From Nothopassalora personata (Eukaryota; Ascomycota; Dothideomycetes; Mycosphaerellales; Mycosphaerellaceae): 64,000 nucleotides of DNA. The DNA lies in assembly GCA_033816765.1 (NCBI GenBank), contig CM066290.1, forward strand, positions 1,922,001 to 1,986,000, read 5' to 3'. The notes below the pieces were generated by a model. It was not told the DNA's origin and searched no databases. It saw nothing but the letters and a program-made list of their open reading frames with translations. The translations under genes and the position numbers were made by a program. Of the stretch, positions 61,471 through 64,000 are shown in pieces. How positions within the stretch are numbered: the stretch's first letter is position 1; every line of letters starts with the position of its first letter.

Positions 61471-62871
61471 CATAGGGACAATGAGTGGGATCGGATCATG
61501 CTGAGGTGCTTACGCACTATCAGTTACTGTCGTGCGGAGATCGCCATGTGATGATGTGTGAGTGCCAATGTCAGAAGCCAATAAATGTACTGAGAGCCTG
61601 TGTCGTCCCACTGCGCAGTGGTGCCAACGCGTCATATCATCTTGCAATAATCCCGGTATTTGTAATTGGTCAGAACTGTTTGGTCTCTACAAGTGTCTCG
61701 GGACTCCAGCTCTACGGCAACTATGTGTCCTGCACAACAGACTTGAGTCTAGCAGAGTGATGTAGCTGGCGAGGTCGGAGGGACCGCGAGCGCTCCGTGC
61801 CTGTGCTCTGCCCCAATGTCCTCTGCTCCAATGTCCTCTTGAGGCCGGTATGTATCCGTGGCCGTGGTTGATGTGGTACGTCCCAATGTTTGACGCCACT
61901 CAAGCCGTACGCGTGAGAAAACACACTGATAGCTTGGCAACTGCGGTCGACCATGCGAATCATGTCGACGGAGGACGCCCCGTCAATCGAAATAGCCAAG
62001 TGGACTGATCGTCTGGCTACTGCTCGATCGTCGGCCTCGATGCCATTCGGATCGGTATGCCGAAGGTCGGCAGTTGTCACACGCAGATCTGCCGCAAATC
62101 CTAACGCTCGAAGTCTTGTAGCGAGCATGACAGATCCTCAGCCATTCTTCCACTTGCGAATAGGCTCTTGGGGCTGCATCCTTATCAGATCGGGCTGCGA
62201 TGCTATGTCATGCACGATGCCCATCCGTTTTCATAGTCTAGTCAGCGGGCACGGAAGCCTTGCTAGGGTATGGCCAGGATGCGCGGTGTTGTCAATTTGG
62301 TCGCATTCTACCAGATGTATTGAGACTGAGATGAATTATCGTGCGGTTTGTGGACGTGACCTTTTCAGGCCGAGCTACCAAGCATGGCGTGCTCGAAAAA
62401 TTGCCGATGTAAGCAATCGAAAGAGATAGTGATATGCGGTTGAGCAATGCCTTCATGCACGTCTTGGTCAGCACCATCTTACAACTACCGCAATGACGTC
62501 CAGCAGCTCGAAGTATCTAGGCGCCCGTCCATCACAATGCTAGGCTTACTAGGATATTGAATCGTTCCGCCTCACTTCGCCGGAGGAGCAATCAGTCAAG
62601 TACCCTGGTACCGCCTGCGTCTTGTCTGGATGCATCAAGTCCCGTCTAGAATGCCTTGAGATCTCCATATATGCCGCAGGCAGCCCCATATGCTTAGCAG
62701 AATACCGTGCCGAGGAAACTCGTCGGGCTTTGTGCCCGAAGATCTACACTTTGGTCGAGTAAGCAGCGAGCTAACAGGAGCTGTGCCAGTCCAGATAGCG
62801 TCCGAAAAAGCAGAGACAGCAGCTCCAGTCTGAATCATTCCCGTGAGACATCCGTGCCATGTCCGGTGGTA
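61471..62871. other. Gene-poor stretch of 1.4 kb
   Basis: A minus-strand frame 62128-61721 and a plus-strand frame 61953-62429 stay open for 135 and 158 codons but overlap each other and show no domain. The region follows the EEP pseudogene and may be decayed sequence as well. A short direct repeat lies at 61807-61832 (GCCCCAATGTCCTCT / GCTCCAATGTCCTCT). Confidence 0.4.
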
Positions 62872-63624
62872 TCAGAATCGAAAAAGCTTTAACGAGTTCT
62901 CCCATGTCGCCGTCTTCACTTCATCAAACGATAGTCCTCGTATACCAGCGACAATACTCGCCACCTGGGGTATTGAACAACTCTCATTCCGATCCTTGAC
63001 CATCAATCCCTTTTCAAACTTGTCCCTCTTCTTACTGGCTGGCGAGGGTATCGGCGATGGAAATTTCTTTGCAAGCTCTCCATTTGCTGGGATGTTGCCC
63101 CATGGAGCATCCGTCTCGAGCAAGAGCTTGTCGAGTGGAATGCTCTTGACCATGTCCAAAGAGGTGGCATCCTGGAAGGAGAATCCATTGACGCTGATAT
63201 GTAAACCCAGGTCGACTAACACGTTCATCTCTGCCGTAGAGCCCACAAAGGAGTGAACAAGTCCACCTCTAGGGAGATGCGGTACGTACAGTCGAATAAG
63301 TTCCACAAAGTCCCCGAACGCTGCTCGGCAGTGCAGGAACAGAGGGAGATCCAGCTTCTCAGCCACGAACAGATCCAGCTGGGCTTTGAACGTGCGGATC
63401 TGCACTTCTACGGAAGCATGTCCTGTCCGATCATAGTCCAGTCCCAGCTCTCCAAAAGCAGATACGAAGCCAGAGTTCTCCGCCACGAGGCATCGGAGTT
63501 TGGAGAGCATCTTCTGGAAGTACTCAGGATCTGACTCTGGCTCCGTGGCGTGGTATGGGTGGCAGCCGAAGGACAAGGCCATTTGACGGCAGCGAGTGCT
63601 GTAATTGATGACAATGTCTTGCAT
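62872..63624 (-). CDS. TatD-family metal-dependent hydrolase, N-terminus not found
   Basis: Open frame of 250 residues from the ATG at 63624 (MQDIVINYSTRCRQMALSFG); the frame is open further upstream without another ATG. TatD/Scn1-type motifs are SFGCHPYH, AFGELGLDYDRTG, LPLFLHCRAAFGDF, GLVHSFVGS and LLLETDAPWGNIP, giving the His, Glu, His, His and Asp metal ligands. The family's first strand with the AHCHPTD-type motif should lie 50-70 residues upstream, and I could not find it in 63625-64000 in any frame. Either it sits in an exon beyond the window or the gene is truncated. TatD enzymes are 3'-5' exonucleases or phosphodiesterases; the Scn1 group interacts with APC/C subunit Cut9 in fission yeast. 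Confidence 0.75.
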   Translation of the reverse strand: MQDIVINYSTRCRQMALSFGCHPYHATEPESDPEYFQKMLSKLRCLVAENSGFVSAFGELGLDYDRTGHASVEVQIRTFKAQLDLFVAEKLDLPLFLHCRAAFGDFVELIRLYVPHLPRGGLVHSFVGSTAEMNVLVDLGLHISVNGFSFQDATSLDMVKSIPLDKLLLETDAPWGNIPANGELAKKFPSPIPSPASKKRDKFEKGLMVKDRNESCSIPQVASIVAGIRGLSFDEVKTATWENSLKLFRF

Positions 63625-64000
63625 GTGGGAGTTGTTTAACCAAGAAGGTGCTGTCGTCAAAGTGTGTTTGTGGTTCAGGGATGAGGAAGCATAGACGTCA
63701 AGAATTGGTCTGCACTTTTTTGCTCTCGACCTTGTTCCTCCTCGTCAGCCAGCATACGCGTTGTTGATTGCTCACCGGTGGAACACTGGGACATGCAGCC
63801 TTGTGCGTGCTCGAATTGGGTGCCGACCCAACATGCCGTTGGTTGAACACGCGATCGGAGATGTGAGGAAGTCGGGCCTGATTGTCGCATCGGCATCACA
63901 ATACTGCTGGCCCAAGCAGCTGGTTGTTCGCAGCAAAGGCAGGTGTCCGCGTCAGACGAGAAGCGACAGTCTCCTTTCGGTGACGTTTCGGCCAAGCAGC
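63625..64000. other. Right edge of the window
   Basis: A minus-strand frame (63995-63675) is open for 106 codons and rich in Cys, Ser and Gln, but I see no match to a TatD N-terminus or any other family. It may be intron, upstream exon or spacer. Confidence 0.3.

Noticed and set aside
61721..62429. Overlapping 135- and 158-codon open frames on opposite strands
   Set aside because: Neither shows domain, signal or membrane features, and they overlap in a gene-poor, probably decayed region.
1..64000. CRISPR arrays, bacterial operons, riboswitches or insertion sequences
   Set aside because: The window is eukaryotic with spliceosomal introns; no regularly spaced direct repeats of CRISPR type or prokaryotic gene organisation was seen.
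1..64000. Biosynthetic gene cluster or effector island
   Set aside because: No polyketide synthase, NRPS, terpene cyclase, P450 group or cluster regulator is present; genes are mostly unrelated housekeeping functions.

Overview
The window is nuclear DNA of a filamentous ascomycete, most likely a Dothideomycete of the Mycosphaerellales/Capnodiales type. The grounds are: genes split by short introns (about 49-60 nt) with GT...CTRAC/CTAAC...AG signals; fungal families such as Mlp1, a FAS1 protein, a caleosin and an eIF5A/Hex1-fold protein; a Fot1/pogo transposon damaged in a RIP-like way; and three families of introner-like elements, long near-identical introns known from this class. No rRNA or tRNA gene was recognised. 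All exon structures were read by eye from splice signals, reading-frame phase and family resemblance; no alignment was run.

Layout. 1-10.8 kb: 3' part of an Mlp1/TPR nuclear basket gene, the meiotic helicase MER3/HFM1, and a UDP-sugar transporter. 11.1-13.2 kb: a decayed Fot1-like element with intact 26-bp terminal inverted repeats and flanking TA dinucleotides. 13.9-18.4 kb: a class I/II aminotransferase and a GPI-type fasciclin protein, convergent and both carrying introner-like introns. 20.2-27.8 kb: an LRR-like protein, a calycin-like protein, two small unknowns, an F-box/TPR-like protein, an eIF5A/Hex1-like protein without the hypusine lysine, and a RING/IBR protein. 29.7-37.2 kb: a CSC1/OSCA channel with six introns, four of them introner-like; dynactin p27; an F-box-like protein; a small hydrophilic protein; and a HAD phosphatase. 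38-44 kb: an LEA-like 33-residue repeat protein, xylose reductase, a four-exon Sec61 beta gene hidden by its introns, and a conserved ascomycete protein. 46-50.6 kb: an F-box protein, a membrane protein, small unknowns and the splicing factor SYF2. 50.9-59.4 kb: a DDX60-like DExH helicase, a secreted cysteine-rich protein and a caleosin. 59.4-64 kb: a gene-poor stretch with an endonuclease/exonuclease/phosphatase pseudogene and a TatD-family gene with no visible N-terminus.

Most genes are independent housekeeping units, and I see no secondary-metabolite or defence cluster. The feature that links the window is the introner-like elements: nine introns in four genes fall into three sequence families, and copies are shared between unrelated genes within 22 kb. 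Two decayed loci carry the C-to-T/G-to-A signature of repeat-induced point mutation.
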